Positions 14,528 to 22,644 are shown, counted from the first letter of the stretch. The stretch is DNA of 32,551 nucleotides from Paenibacillus sp. FSL R5-0490 (GCF_001956215.1 NZ_MRTQ01000037.1:1-32551); one strand, 5' to 3'. Notes: generated by a model not told the origin, from the letters alone. Made by a program: numbers and translations.

Positions 14528-15634
14528 TTAATGCAGTTTCTCTTTTACAGAGTCCCGGAATTCGCTGTTTGTCATAAATTCAAGCTGAAAACTGTTCATA
14601 TTCCTTGAAAGCTCTTTAATTTCCCTATCGCTCAAATCATTTGCCAGGAAAGCCATTTCTGTACGATTGCCCTCTTTATCGGCTGCATACATGCTGATGG
14701 TAAAAACAAAGGCTGTTGAGCCGCTCTTTTGCCCTGCATGCTGAAGCCACTCCTGGTTTCTCGGGTTTTTCATCAGCTGTTCCATCCCGGGATCCAAATA
14801 AGAATGGACTTCCTTGGAAAAATAGCTTTTGCTGTTTAATAGCTTCATAAGCTCTGCATAGTCACCAGCAGAAGCACGCGGAAGCCTGTCAGACCATACC
14901 TTTTGAAATTCCATATCCAGAACCTTCAGCACTTCCTCCTTATCCTGTTCTTGCGGCGGGTTGCTTTCCCATTTTTGATGAATTTTTCTACCTCTCTTTC
15001 GATACTCTTCAAGACTCATGCTCTTCAATTCCTTAAGTGCTTCCTCTTTTGACAAACCCTTATCCTCCATAAGTTCCATCGGAATAAACAGGGCACTGAC
15101 AATCGGATACACCTCTTCATGACTGGAAAGCTGCAGATCATCAGAGAGCTTATTCACATTTTCAATCCCCAGAACTTTTAACAGGTAATCGGTATTGGCA
15201 TTTGAACTATAGGCGATCATCCCATTAGCCACTTCGCTCAATGGCACATTTTCCGCATCATCTGTAAGGCTATTAATCCAAGCCTCGTGGGCTCCGCCAT
15301 CTGTATTAGGAACATAATAGTTTTCCAGTGTTTTTAAATCGACTTTTTGCTGCGGGTCTATTTTTCCCTCTGCTGCCTGGCGCGCGTATTCGATTGCCAC
15401 TATGATTTTAACCGTACTTGCCAAAGGCAGCGGCATGTCCTTATTGATGCTAACCCAATCCTCATCGTTATGGCGAATAACCATAGCCATATTTTCTGTT
15501 CCTTTGTGTTCTTGCACATAATCAATTACCGACTCAGGATCCCCGCTGCTCTTACTCTTGAGATACATGAACCCAGCTAAAACAGCTGCTGCTAACATTA
15601 GAATGACTCCCGTACTGATCCAAACCATCTTCAA
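14528..15634 (-). CDS. Membrane-anchored serine hydrolase with class A beta-lactamase fold
   Basis: The 368-aa protein has an N-terminal helix (about 4-24) and no lipobox, so it is probably anchored with its domain outside. The active-site motifs are visible: S73-T-V-K76 (SxxK), S143-S-N145 (SxN, in AYSSNANTDYLL) and KSG in AGQKSGSTAF. This is the serine beta-lactamase/D,D-peptidase set, but the middle insertion (SLEEYRKRGRKIHQKWESN) and lack of a clear omega-loop motif argue against a classical antibiotic-destroying enzyme. A perfect sigma-W promoter directly precedes it, implying induction by envelope damage. Candidate roles are peptidoglycan editing or hydrolysis of a peptide antibiotic. 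Confidence 0.8.
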   Translation of the reverse strand: MKMVWISTGVILMLAAAVLAGFMYLKSKSSGDPESVIDYVQEHKGTENMAMVIRHNDEDWVSINKDMPLPLASTVKIIVAIEYARQAAEGKIDPQQKVDLKTLENYYVPNTDGGAHEAWINSLTDDAENVPLSEVANGMIAYSSNANTDYLLKVLGIENVNKLSDDLQLSSHEEVYPIVSALFIPMELMEDKGLSKEEALKELKSMSLEEYRKRGRKIHQKWESNPPQEQDKEEVLKVLDMEFQKVWSDRLPRASAGDYAELMKLLNSKSYFSKEVHSYLDPGMEQLMKNPRNQEWLQHAGQKSGSTAFVFTISMYAADKEGNRTEMAFLANDLSDREIKELSRNMNSFQLEFMTNSEFRDSVKEKLH

Positions 15635-15669
15635 AAGGAAACCTCCATAATTATCTTTTATTTATTACA

Positions 15670-15695
15670 TACGAAAGCTAATCCCAGAGGTTTCA
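15670..15695 (-). promoter_or_regulatory. Sigma-W promoter of the serine hydrolase gene
   Basis: On the minus strand TGAAAC (15690-15695) and CGTA (15670-15673) are separated by exactly 16 bases, as at yknW. The start codon is 36 bases downstream of the -10 element, with TGGAGG in between. No terminator separates the site from ydbT, which ends at 15711. Confidence 0.85.
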
Positions 15696-15710
15696 ATTTT
15701 ATGGAAAAAA

Positions 15711-17165
15711 CTATTTAATTTTCACTTCATCTATCCGGCTCTTATACCAGGTATGGAAGAATGAAGCCCATTCCGCCGGTACATTTTCTATGCCGGCATG
15801 CTGAACAGGCTTCCCTCGGTTTACAGTCTGTATAGAGGCCAGACCAAACATTTTTTGCCAGCGTGTTGCCGTTACTTCTGCCTCAATGATTTTACTGCGT
15901 TTGGAGATAAAGACCCGTGTACCAATAATCCCGGTCTTAAATTGGATAAAAGAGCCATTGATTAAGTACCGTGCATTTGCATATCCAGCTGTCCTTGCAA
16001 ACACAACCAGAATGATTAAAATGACAGAAGCCGCTATCCAGGTATCCCCAAACCCCATAAACTCAGGCTTAAAATAAGAAAGGGCTGCTGTCGAGATGAT
16101 CCATAGCCAGCTTGGCGATAATAGGCTTGCCCATAAGGCGTTTTTCGGAAGCGGAACCATGGACTGTGAAACCTCATAAGCCGGCAAAATCTCCTCTGCT
16201 AACTTATAGGCCCGATCCACAGGCAGAAAAGGAAATAGTGAATTTACACCTTCCTTCTCCTCTCCCTCCATAACATCACCTGCCGCCGCCAGCTTAACTT
16301 CAGCCACTCCAGCCAAACGTTTCATAGCATTTTGCTTAATTTCGATGGCCTGAACCCGGTCTTTTGAAATGGAGAAAGAGGTTTCTTCCAAGAAACCCTT
16401 GCGGATATAAATCCGTTTTTCATCAGATAAGATTTCATATTTTCCATACTTTATATACGTGCGCAGAAAACCTGCCAGTACTGATAAAAGCAGAAAAAAG
16501 ATGAGTGCAGAAGCCTGCACCTGCCATGATGAAAAATGCACTTTTAAAAAGTCCAGTCCTCTTTCTTCCAAATCGATAAATTCTGATGCTTTTGTATAAA
16601 TGGAAGCAATCAGTGACAGCAGCACAAGGAAACTCAGCGAAGTATATGATGCTTTTATAAGATCTTTTTTTTCAGGTGTGAAATGCAGTGTTCTTCCGCT
16701 CATATCCGGCATTTCTGCTTCTGTTTCCGCTGAAACCTTCTCCTCCAGCCAGGCAGCTCCCTTTAAAGAAATCACTTTGAACTCAACTGCAGAATCAATA
16801 CCCTCCATTCCTGTTTCAAGTGTAAGAGATGTGACACCAAATAACCGGTGAAGAATGGACGTATGCCTATGGGTATTCTGAACTTTAGAAAATGGCACAG
16901 TCTGCTTAGAACGGACAAAAACTCCTTTAGATAAATGAATTTCTGCATCGTCAACCGTATACTTATTTGAAAGCCATTTTAAGAAAATTGATATTCCAGC
17001 CAAGGCAAGAAACGGAAGAAAAAGATTGCGTCCCCATACAATTAAAAAGAATTGTGAATCGGCTTTCATCACAAATAAAAACAGGGCGATAAATGTTGCA
17101 TTTCTCAGTAATTGAATAACTCCAAATAACATATGAAGCGGATGATATCTTCTGGCTTGCTTCAT
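15711..17165 (-). CDS. ydbT: YdbT-like membrane protein with bacterial PH (bPH2/DUF304) domains
   Basis: The 484-aa protein has membrane helix pairs (about 12-28 and 45-65, 180-200 and 225-245, 355-375 and 385-405), each followed by a PH-like beta domain: LSKGVFVRSKQTVPFSKVQNTHRHTSI..., IRKGFLEETSFSISKDRVQAIEIKQN, and FKTGIIGTRVFISKRSKIIEAEV. The repeated pattern IxxG-xxx-R-xxxIPxxKIQ is the DUF304 hallmark. In B. subtilis YdbST is a sigma-W-controlled pair giving resistance to a Bacillus bacteriocin. Its ATG overlaps the ydbS stop (ATGA). Confidence 0.88.
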   Translation of the reverse strand: MKQARRYHPLHMLFGVIQLLRNATFIALFLFVMKADSQFFLIVWGRNLFLPFLALAGISIFLKWLSNKYTVDDAEIHLSKGVFVRSKQTVPFSKVQNTHRHTSILHRLFGVTSLTLETGMEGIDSAVEFKVISLKGAAWLEEKVSAETEAEMPDMSGRTLHFTPEKKDLIKASYTSLSFLVLLSLIASIYTKASEFIDLEERGLDFLKVHFSSWQVQASALIFFLLLSVLAGFLRTYIKYGKYEILSDEKRIYIRKGFLEETSFSISKDRVQAIEIKQNAMKRLAGVAEVKLAAAGDVMEGEEKEGVNSLFPFLPVDRAYKLAEEILPAYEVSQSMVPLPKNALWASLLSPSWLWIISTAALSYFKPEFMGFGDTWIAASVILIILVVFARTAGYANARYLINGSFIQFKTGIIGTRVFISKRSKIIEAEVTATRWQKMFGLASIQTVNRGKPVQHAGIENVPAEWASFFHTWYKSRIDEVKIK

Positions 17166-17656
17166 TCGTCTTCTTCCTTTATTTTGGCATATTTGGCTAT
17201 CTGATTTCTTAATGAGGCCGCCTCACCTTCCGGCAGAGCCGGAATCGTGTGAGAGGAACCCATTGTCCCCATAGTCACTGAATATAGCCCGTATTTCCTC
17301 ATAATGGGACCCTGTACGGTTTCAACCGATTGTACTTTTGTCATGGGAATCAGCAGATGCTTTTCCTGCCATACCCCTGACTTCATCTGTACATATTCTT
17401 CATCCACATCATAGCGCCAGCTTTTATACTTAATAAACGGTGATATAAAAGACCAAATTGCAGCTGGGATCGAGACAATTAATAAGATAATTAGAACCCA
17501 GCCGATCCATTCCTTCCATGAGAATAAATCATCCAGATAAAACAAAACTCCCAGAACAGCAAATCCGATGATATTCTGGATCACCTCAGAGATGATCCAT
17601 ACCCGGATAGCCCTTGGCGATATCCGGTTTTGAGGCTCCTTTATATTTACGAGCAT
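17162..17656 (-). CDS. ydbS: YdbS-like membrane protein with one bPH2 (DUF304) domain
   Basis: The 164-aa protein has two membrane helices (about 24-41 and 52-70) followed by one PH-like domain (VDEEYVQMKSGVWQEKHLLIPMTKVQSVETVQGP), the usual YdbS size and layout. It partners with the three-domain YdbT encoded next. Here it begins only 27 bases after the ABC ATPase (17684-18589), with AGGAG upstream, and I see no promoter in between. So ydbST seems to belong to the ABC operon rather than having its own sigma-W promoter as in B. subtilis. Confidence 0.88.
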   Translation of the reverse strand: MLVNIKEPQNRISPRAIRVWIISEVIQNIIGFAVLGVLFYLDDLFSWKEWIGWVLIILLIVSIPAAIWSFISPFIKYKSWRYDVDEEYVQMKSGVWQEKHLLIPMTKVQSVETVQGPIMRKYGLYSVTMGTMGSSHTIPALPEGEAASLRNQIAKYAKIKEEDE

Positions 17657-17683
17657 ATAAATCTCCTATCTGTTTTCCATATA

Positions 17684-18589
17684 TTATTCATTTAAAAAGA
17701 TTTCTTCCAGAGAAGGCTCTTCAATTTCCACCCTCAGAACATCCGCCTTGCATTGTGTGAATGCCCTTATCATTTCAGCAATCTTTTTCTCATCGCTGAT
17801 CGTGATCACTGTATAAGCGTCCCCGTGTTCAAGCAGACTGCCAGCTGACTCAAGCCACTGCTTCAGCTTTGCCCGTTCCTGCATTGGCGCATTGGAGTGT
17901 TTTATCTTGACCGTTATGGTTGAACGGTAAAATGCCCGCAGCTCTTCCATCGTTCCAATCTTATCAATGATTCCATCCCGCATGATGGCAATCCTTGAGC
18001 AAATCTTCTCCACTTCATCCAGGTTATGAGATGTCATGAAGATTGTCTTTCCCTGCTTTTGAAGCTCTTTAATGAGCCGGTGTATGAGAATGGCGGATTC
18101 TGCATCCATACCCGATGTAGGCTCGTCGAGAAAAACCAGCTCAGGATCATGTATAATCGCTTGAGCAATCCCGAGTTTCTTTTTCATGCCAAAGGAGAAT
18201 TTGCCTGCTTTCTTATTGGCATGAGATAAGAGATCCACACTTCTCAGAACCTCCATGCATTTTTCTTTCGTAGCCCTGGCGCCCGATAGCTCAGAGAAAA
18301 AACGCAAATGATCCAGAGCGGTCCATGCCCCATAGAAAGATGAATAATCCGGCATAACCCCCACTCTTTTCATCATTTTGGTATCAGGACCTTCTATCCC
18401 GAGGAGTGAATACGTTCCGCTGCTCGGAGAAATGATGCCTGTCAGCATATTAATAAAGGTGGACTTTCCTGCACCGTTACGCCCCAGAAATCCAAATATC
18501 TCTCCTTTTCTTACGGTTAAGTCTATTCCCAGGACCACCTGTTGGGCACCATAGGATTTTGAGAGCTGTTTCGCTTCGATGGCATTCAT
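17684..18589 (-). CDS. ABC transporter ATPase linked to ydbST
   Basis: The 301-aa protein (ATG 18589, AAGGAGG upstream; an in-frame GTG at 18595 is too near the site) has Walker A GRNGAGKST, signature variant FSFGMKKKLG, Walker B LVFLDEPTSGMD and the H-loop MTSHNLDEV. The roughly 90-residue C-terminal tail ends EPSLEEIFLNE, usual for ABC-2/NatA/BcrA-type ATPases. Its start overlaps the stop of the upstream permease by one base. It probably energises that permease in export or lipid/peptide handling at the membrane. Confidence 0.86.
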   Translation of the reverse strand: MNAIEAKQLSKSYGAQQVVLGIDLTVRKGEIFGFLGRNGAGKSTFINMLTGIISPSSGTYSLLGIEGPDTKMMKRVGVMPDYSSFYGAWTALDHLRFFSELSGARATKEKCMEVLRSVDLLSHANKKAGKFSFGMKKKLGIAQAIIHDPELVFLDEPTSGMDAESAILIHRLIKELQKQGKTIFMTSHNLDEVEKICSRIAIMRDGIIDKIGTMEELRAFYRSTITVKIKHSNAPMQERAKLKQWLESAGSLLEHGDAYTVITISDEKKIAEMIRAFTQCKADVLRVEIEEPSLEEIFLNE

Positions 18590-19278
18590 CAGCACTCCCT
18601 CCTTTTAAAAACAGCATTTGCAGCCAGCATCATCATACCAGCCAATCCCAATATGACTAGAAATGTAAAATCATCCCGCTCCAAATAGTAGAAAGGAACA
18701 AAGTACTTCATCCAATTCACCCAGCCGTTTGGTGTAAAAGCAGCCCAAAAGCCAAACGCCGGCAGCAAAAGCCCAAGAATATTGCCCAGGAACATGGTAT
18801 ACCCCGGCCTTGGAATGAGAACGGACAACAGCAAAGCCAAAGCCGCCTGATACGTCACCAGACTCAGCGTCTGAGAAAAGATGAACAGATCGAACTTCCT
18901 TGAAAAAATACTGATAAGCAAAAAGGACACTGTAATGCAGACAAACCAGAACATCCATATTCCGAGGAATTTCCCGTATACTATAGCTGATCGTGACACC
19001 CTGGTCACAAGAAACCTCATGGTACGTTCGTGGACCTCTCTGTTTATTGTGTCGTGTGATAAACCGAATACAAATAATTGGCCAAGAAGCAAAATGACAG
19101 TTAAAAGGCCAATTGTGTGGATATCCTCGGTCTCTCCTGCAGTCAAATCCGCACCTGATGCTATGAAACTGGAAAATTTCGCCGCATAATACGAAACTGC
19201 AAATAGTATAGCGATTATAATAATCGATTTAAAACTTTTAAAAAGGCTTATAAACTCTCTCTTGCACATCATAAACAT
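18589..19278 (-). CDS. ABC-2 type membrane permease linked to ydbST
   Basis: The 229-aa protein has about six membrane helices and begins MFMMCKREFISLFKSFKSIIIIAILF, the pattern of ABC-2 permeases (cytoplasmic basic start, then a helix). The segment HDTINREVHERTMRFLVTRVSRSAIVYGKFLG matches the family's cytoplasmic loop. It is first in the four-gene unit permease-ATPase-ydbS-ydbT and divergent from the two-component system at 19431. AAGGGAG lies 9 bases before the ATG. Substrate unknown; context suggests cell-envelope defence. Confidence 0.82.
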   Translation of the reverse strand: MFMMCKREFISLFKSFKSIIIIAILFAVSYYAAKFSSFIASGADLTAGETEDIHTIGLLTVILLLGQLFVFGLSHDTINREVHERTMRFLVTRVSRSAIVYGKFLGIWMFWFVCITVSFLLISIFSRKFDLFIFSQTLSLVTYQAALALLLSVLIPRPGYTMFLGNILGLLLPAFGFWAAFTPNGWVNWMKYFVPFYYLERDDFTFLVILGLAGMMMLAANAVFKRREC

Positions 19279-19348
19279 GAATCCTTGCTCCCTTCAGCCT
19301 GATATGACTAAAGTATAAATGCTGAAGCTTAACCTATCTGAAATACTA

Positions 19349-19367
19349 CCTTAATTTTTCCTTAATT
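19349..19367. promoter_or_regulatory. Candidate response-regulator operator, divergent ABC/TCS region
   Basis: CCTTAATT is repeated directly at 19349-19356 and 19360-19367, an 11-base period, about midway between the divergent permease start (19278) and response-regulator start (19431). This geometry fits an OmpR/PhoB-type dimer, most simply the regulator encoded next door, controlling both its own operon and the ABC-ydbST operon. A minus-strand TATACT lies close by (19312-19317). Confidence 0.5.
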
Positions 19368-19430
19368 CCTATATTTTTGGAAGTTGAATGATAAGATAAG
19401 TGTTGAACATATTAGATTAGGAGAATAGTG

Positions 19431-20147
19431 ATGCAAAATTCAAAATTACTGCTTGTAGATGATGAGCAAGCCATTCTGCAGATGCTGGCCACTATTTTGC
19501 AGCGTGAACAGTTTAAAAATATCGATACTGCCTCTACCGCTGCTGAAGCACTGGAGCTTTGCCGTGCCAAATCCTACGATCTCATTCTATTGGATGTCAT
19601 GCTGCCGGACCGCACCGGTTTTGAGGTTTGCCCATTAATCAGAGAAACAACGGATGCTCCCATCTTCTTTCTGACTGCACGATCAACCGACCTCGATAAA
19701 CTTTCAGGTTTTGCCCTAGGAGCGGATGATTATATAACGAAGCCCTTCAATCCGCTTGAAGTGGCAGCAAGGATCAAAGCACATTTGCGCCGCCATAAAG
19801 GCAGCCAGCCTGCCTCCGTGCAGACAAATTTCGATTTTGGCAGAATTAAGATTAATACATTAGCAGGGGAAGTTACTGTTTCAGGAAAGAAAATCGATCT
19901 GCCGGCACAAGTCTACCAGCTGCTTCTTTTTCTGAGTAAACATCCCAATCAGCTATTCAGTAAAAGTCAGTTATACGAGCATGTGTGGGGAGAAGAAGGC
20001 TTCGGAGAGGACAACACAGTCATGGTGCACATTCGAAAGCTGCGGGAGAAGATCGAAATCAACCCAAGCAATCCCAGTCACATCATCACCATAAGGGGAC
20101 TTGGCTATAAATTCGTTCCGGAAGGCAGTATTCATGAACATCCATAG
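19431..20147 (+). CDS. OmpR-family response regulator of the ABC-ydbST locus
   Basis: The 238-aa protein (ATG 19431, seven bases after AGGAG; an in-frame GTG precedes it) has the receiver residues DDE in LLVDDEQA, the phosphorylated Asp in YDLILLDVMLPDRTG, Thr in FFLTARS and Lys in DDYITKPFNP. The C-terminal winged helix (LPAQVYQLLLFLSKHPNQLFSKSQLYEHVWG, VHIRKLREKIE, IRGLGYKF) completes it. It is followed with a 14-base overlap by its kinase. Divergent placement from the permease operon suggests it controls that operon. Confidence 0.9.
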   Translation: MQNSKLLLVDDEQAILQMLATILQREQFKNIDTASTAAEALELCRAKSYDLILLDVMLPDRTGFEVCPLIRETTDAPIFFLTARSTDLDKLSGFALGADDYITKPFNPLEVAARIKAHLRRHKGSQPASVQTNFDFGRIKINTLAGEVTVSGKKIDLPAQVYQLLLFLSKHPNQLFSKSQLYEHVWGEEGFGEDNTVMVHIRKLREKIEINPSNPSHIITIRGLGYKFVPEGSIHEHP

Positions 20148-21855
20148 ACGATTCATTTTTCAATTTTTTGGTCAATTAATTACCGTTTTTGTGCTCTTCT
20201 TTATCATTTTGATTGCTTTTTGGGCTTTTCTTGGTTTTTCCATGATGGATTTTGAATCCAAACAGGATCTCGCCAATGCTGAAGATTATTTCGTGTCTGA
20301 TCATGTGACCTTTAAAGACGGGAAAGCTGTTTTTAAAGAGGAATTGAAAATTCTCGCAAAGGAACAGAAGGGATGGCTCCTCGCTATCAATGAGAACGGA
20401 GAAGTCCTGGGTCATTTTAATGTGCCGGGAAATCCGCCTGTAACATTAAAGGAAAGTGAAATTGCTGCCATGATCTATGGAAGAGACAGTGACTTATCCC
20501 AATATACATACTGGAAAATTGGCGATGAATCTCATTTTGTTCTTTTCGGAAGAATTCAGATGGCAGCTAAACTGCTGGAACAGATATCTCCAGCGGTTGA
20601 CTGGAACCTTAAGAAGCTAAACCTTCCTGAAAAGGTACAGAATGAACTTGCAAAGAGAAACGGATGGGTCCAGCTTATCGGCGCAGATGGAAAAGTAGCG
20701 GATGATTTTGGAGTCCGAAATCAGCAGAACCATTATTCAGTCAAGGAGCTATTGGCAAAACAAGATACGGAAAGAAGTTCCACAGCGTTACACTTTGATC
20801 CAGACACAGCACAGGCAATCCTGGTGGGAGTTCCTGCTGATGAAAAGAGCTCCACCCTGGAAAAAAGCTTGTTTGAGTCTCTAAACAAGAGTCTCATAAT
20901 CATTTTTATTATGGCATTCCTCTTGCTTCTGGGCGGAACACTCTGGTATGCACGTAAGTTCGGTGTGCCCCTGCTGACCTTAATGAAATGGATTCAAAAT
21001 CTGGGGAATGGTGTTTATCAGGAGCCTGGCGATGTTCATGGCAGGCCGGCAACACGAACCAAAAAAGGGAAACTGAAAAGAAAATTCCGCTTGTATAAAG
21101 AACTGATTGCCACTTTAGCCCAGCTGACTGAAACGCTTAAGGAAACCGAGAAGCAGCAGCGTATTATGGCCCAGACCAGAGAAGAATGGATCAGCGGCCT
21201 TTCCCATGATTTAAAAACGCCGCTATCCTCTATCTCGGGATATGCTCAAATGCTTGCATCCCCTGACTACTCCTGGTCTGAAAAGGAAACAAGGGAATTC
21301 TCAGGCATTATGTCTGAAAAGTCGGATTACATGATGGACCTTCTGGAGGACCTGACCTTAACCTACAGGCTCAGAAACCGTGCGCTGCCAATTGCCAAGG
21401 TGCCGACCAATATTAACGAATTTATTCGCCGGATCATCATTCAATACATTAATGATCCCGTCAACCAGGATAAAACATTCAATTTCATTCCGCATCCTGA
21501 ATCCATTACAGCTCCCATTGATGCCAAATGGTTTCAGCGCATCCTGGATAACATCCTTGCCAACGCGATCAAATATAACCTGGCAGGCACAGCCATTACG
21601 GTTACCCTCTCTTCTATAGAGGAACACTTACTTGTCGTGAAGATTGAAGATGATGGCACCGGCATGGACAGCATAACGCTCGGAAAACTCTTCAGCCGCT
21701 ACTATAGAGGAACCCACACTGGTGAAACCGGAAGCGGAACCGGATTGGGCATGGCCATCGCCAAGCAGCTGGTCCAGCTTCACGGCGGCAGCATCAATGT
21801 CCAAAGTGAGCCGCAAAACGGCACAATCATTCGGATCATGCTGCCGGTCAGCTAA
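20134..21855 (+). CDS. Sensor histidine kinase of the ABC-ydbST locus
   Basis: The 573-aa kinase (ATG 20134, overlapping the regulator by 14 bases) has a first helix at about 10-33, an extracytoplasmic sensor region of roughly 210 residues, a second helix at about 259-279 (LIIIFIMAFLLLLGGTLWYA) and a HAMP-like linker. It also has the H-box GLSHDLKTPLSSISGYAQM, N-box LDNILANAIKYN, G1 IEDDGTGMD and G2 GSGTGLGMAIAKQL. All ATP-binding motifs are present. The large external domain implies a direct sensing role for an envelope signal. A strong terminator follows. Confidence 0.9.
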   Translation: MNIHRRFIFQFFGQLITVFVLFFIILIAFWAFLGFSMMDFESKQDLANAEDYFVSDHVTFKDGKAVFKEELKILAKEQKGWLLAINENGEVLGHFNVPGNPPVTLKESEIAAMIYGRDSDLSQYTYWKIGDESHFVLFGRIQMAAKLLEQISPAVDWNLKKLNLPEKVQNELAKRNGWVQLIGADGKVADDFGVRNQQNHYSVKELLAKQDTERSSTALHFDPDTAQAILVGVPADEKSSTLEKSLFESLNKSLIIIFIMAFLLLLGGTLWYARKFGVPLLTLMKWIQNLGNGVYQEPGDVHGRPATRTKKGKLKRKFRLYKELIATLAQLTETLKETEKQQRIMAQTREEWISGLSHDLKTPLSSISGYAQMLASPDYSWSEKETREFSGIMSEKSDYMMDLLEDLTLTYRLRNRALPIAKVPTNINEFIRRIIIQYINDPVNQDKTFNFIPHPESITAPIDAKWFQRILDNILANAIKYNLAGTAITVTLSSIEEHLLVVKIEDDGTGMDSITLGKLFSRYYRGTHTGETGSGTGLGMAIAKQLVQLHGGSINVQSEPQNGTIIRIMLPVS

Positions 21856-21862
21856 CGTAATG

Positions 21863-21888
21863 AAAAGAGTGCGAATGCGCACTCTTTT
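21863..21888 (+). terminator. Terminator of the second TCS operon
   Basis: AAAAGAGTGCG (21863-21873) and CGCACTCTTTT (21878-21888) form a perfect 11-bp stem with a 4-base loop and end in TTTT, 8 bases after the kinase stop. Confidence 0.88.
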
Positions 21889-21902
21889 GCTGTATATTGC
21901 AA

Positions 21903-21924
21903 TTCAATCAAACGTTTGATTGAA
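21903..21924. promoter_or_regulatory. 22-bp perfect palindrome, probable repressor operator
   Basis: The half site TTCAATCAAAC (21903-21913) is followed without a gap by its exact reverse complement (21914-21924). Such long perfect palindromes are typical TetR-family operators. No TetR-like gene lies in the window. It stands 130 bases before the small gene at 22054. Confidence 0.5.
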
Positions 21925-21981
21925 ATTTCCGGTTCATCCGATGGCCTAATATAAATGTTTTGACAGCCCGAAAAACTTAAA

Positions 21982-22010
21982 GCATAGCCTCATAAAAAGA
22001 ATGCAAACTA
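21982..22010 (+). promoter_or_regulatory. Possible forespore (sigma-G-like) promoter
   Basis: GCATA (21982-21986) is followed after 17 bases by CAAACTA (22004-22010). This is close to the sigma-G pattern (G-x-ATR, about 18 bases, CATxxTA) with one -10 mismatch and slightly short spacing. A TTGACA at 21960-21965 has no good -10 partner. Weak evidence. Confidence 0.25.
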
Positions 22011-22053
22011 AAAGCGCAGATACTTTTATTAGCTGTAAAAGGAGGTGAAAATC

Positions 22054-22185
22054 ATGGCAAAGAATAAGAAAAGCCAATCAGATCATAGGAATAATGCACT
22101 TCCAAAAGATACACAATTTGCGGGTGACAGAGAAAACGGCCTTGAAAGAATCGCTTTAAAATCCCAAAGAGACAACACCAAGTAA
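22054..22185 (+). CDS. Small hydrophilic protein (43 aa), unknown, possibly sporulation-related
   Basis: The frame (MAKNKKSQSDHRNNALPKDT...) has an excellent ribosome binding site, AAAAGGAGGTG, seven bases before the ATG. It is short, Lys/Asn/Gln-rich, without membrane segments or cysteines, and ends with a perfect terminator 8 bases later. Composition resembles minor small acid-soluble spore-type proteins of Bacillus, but I cannot match a named family. A weak forespore-like promoter is upstream. Confidence 0.65.
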   Translation: MAKNKKSQSDHRNNALPKDTQFAGDRENGLERIALKSQRDNTK

Positions 22186-22192
22186 GCCATAT

Positions 22193-22211
22193 GGGACAGT
22201 TAAACTGTCCC
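22193..22211. terminator. Bidirectional terminator between converging genes
   Basis: GGGACAGT (22193-22200) and ACTGTCCC (22204-22211) form a perfect 8-bp stem with a 3-base loop, followed on the plus strand by TATTTAT. It separates the 43-aa gene from the minus-strand gene whose stop codon begins at 22213, inside the hairpin edge. Confidence 0.7.
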
Positions 22212-22570
22212 TATTTATCCCTGTCGTTGCGTCCGAAATGCATGTGATATACTTTTCGTGCTTTCGTTTCTGTTTCTATATTGCTTATAAACCGTTCTTT
22301 AACCTCCTCCAGCAGCAGCCGCTCCAGCTTTTCAAGCCTTTTTGGCCCGAATCCGGTCATTTTTTCGGTAAGCTGCACCTTGTACTGCCCACTTTCCTTA
22401 TACTTTCGAATGGTTCCATAGGTCTTCCTTTTTGTTTTTCCTACTGTAATATCAAATTCATATTTCTGCTCAATAAAGGAAGAAACTTCAGGAAGCCCCA
22501 GGTTCTCATATAAAGGCGGAAATTGATGATGGACAGGAGAATCGGTGAACCTTATGGAATCAATGTTCAT
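22211..22570 (-). CDS. Hypothetical protein (119 aa)
   Basis: The soluble, basic protein begins MNIDSIRFTDSPVHHQFPPLYENLGLPEVS and ends HMHFGRNDRDK. The middle VGKTKRKTYGTIRKYKESGQYKVQLTEKM looks like two or three beta-strands, followed by an amphipathic helix (KRLEKLERLLLEEVKERF). No catalytic pattern is evident. AGGGGAGAG precedes the ATG, and coding use matches the neighbours. I do not recognise the family. Confidence 0.7.
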   Translation of the reverse strand: MNIDSIRFTDSPVHHQFPPLYENLGLPEVSSFIEQKYEFDITVGKTKRKTYGTIRKYKESGQYKVQLTEKMTGFGPKRLEKLERLLLEEVKERFISNIETETKARKVYHMHFGRNDRDK

Positions 22571-22644
22571 GTTACTCTCCCCTCACAAACTTGGATAATT
22601 ACATTATATCCAGTAAAACAGCAGCCAAAGTGCTGAAAATGAAA

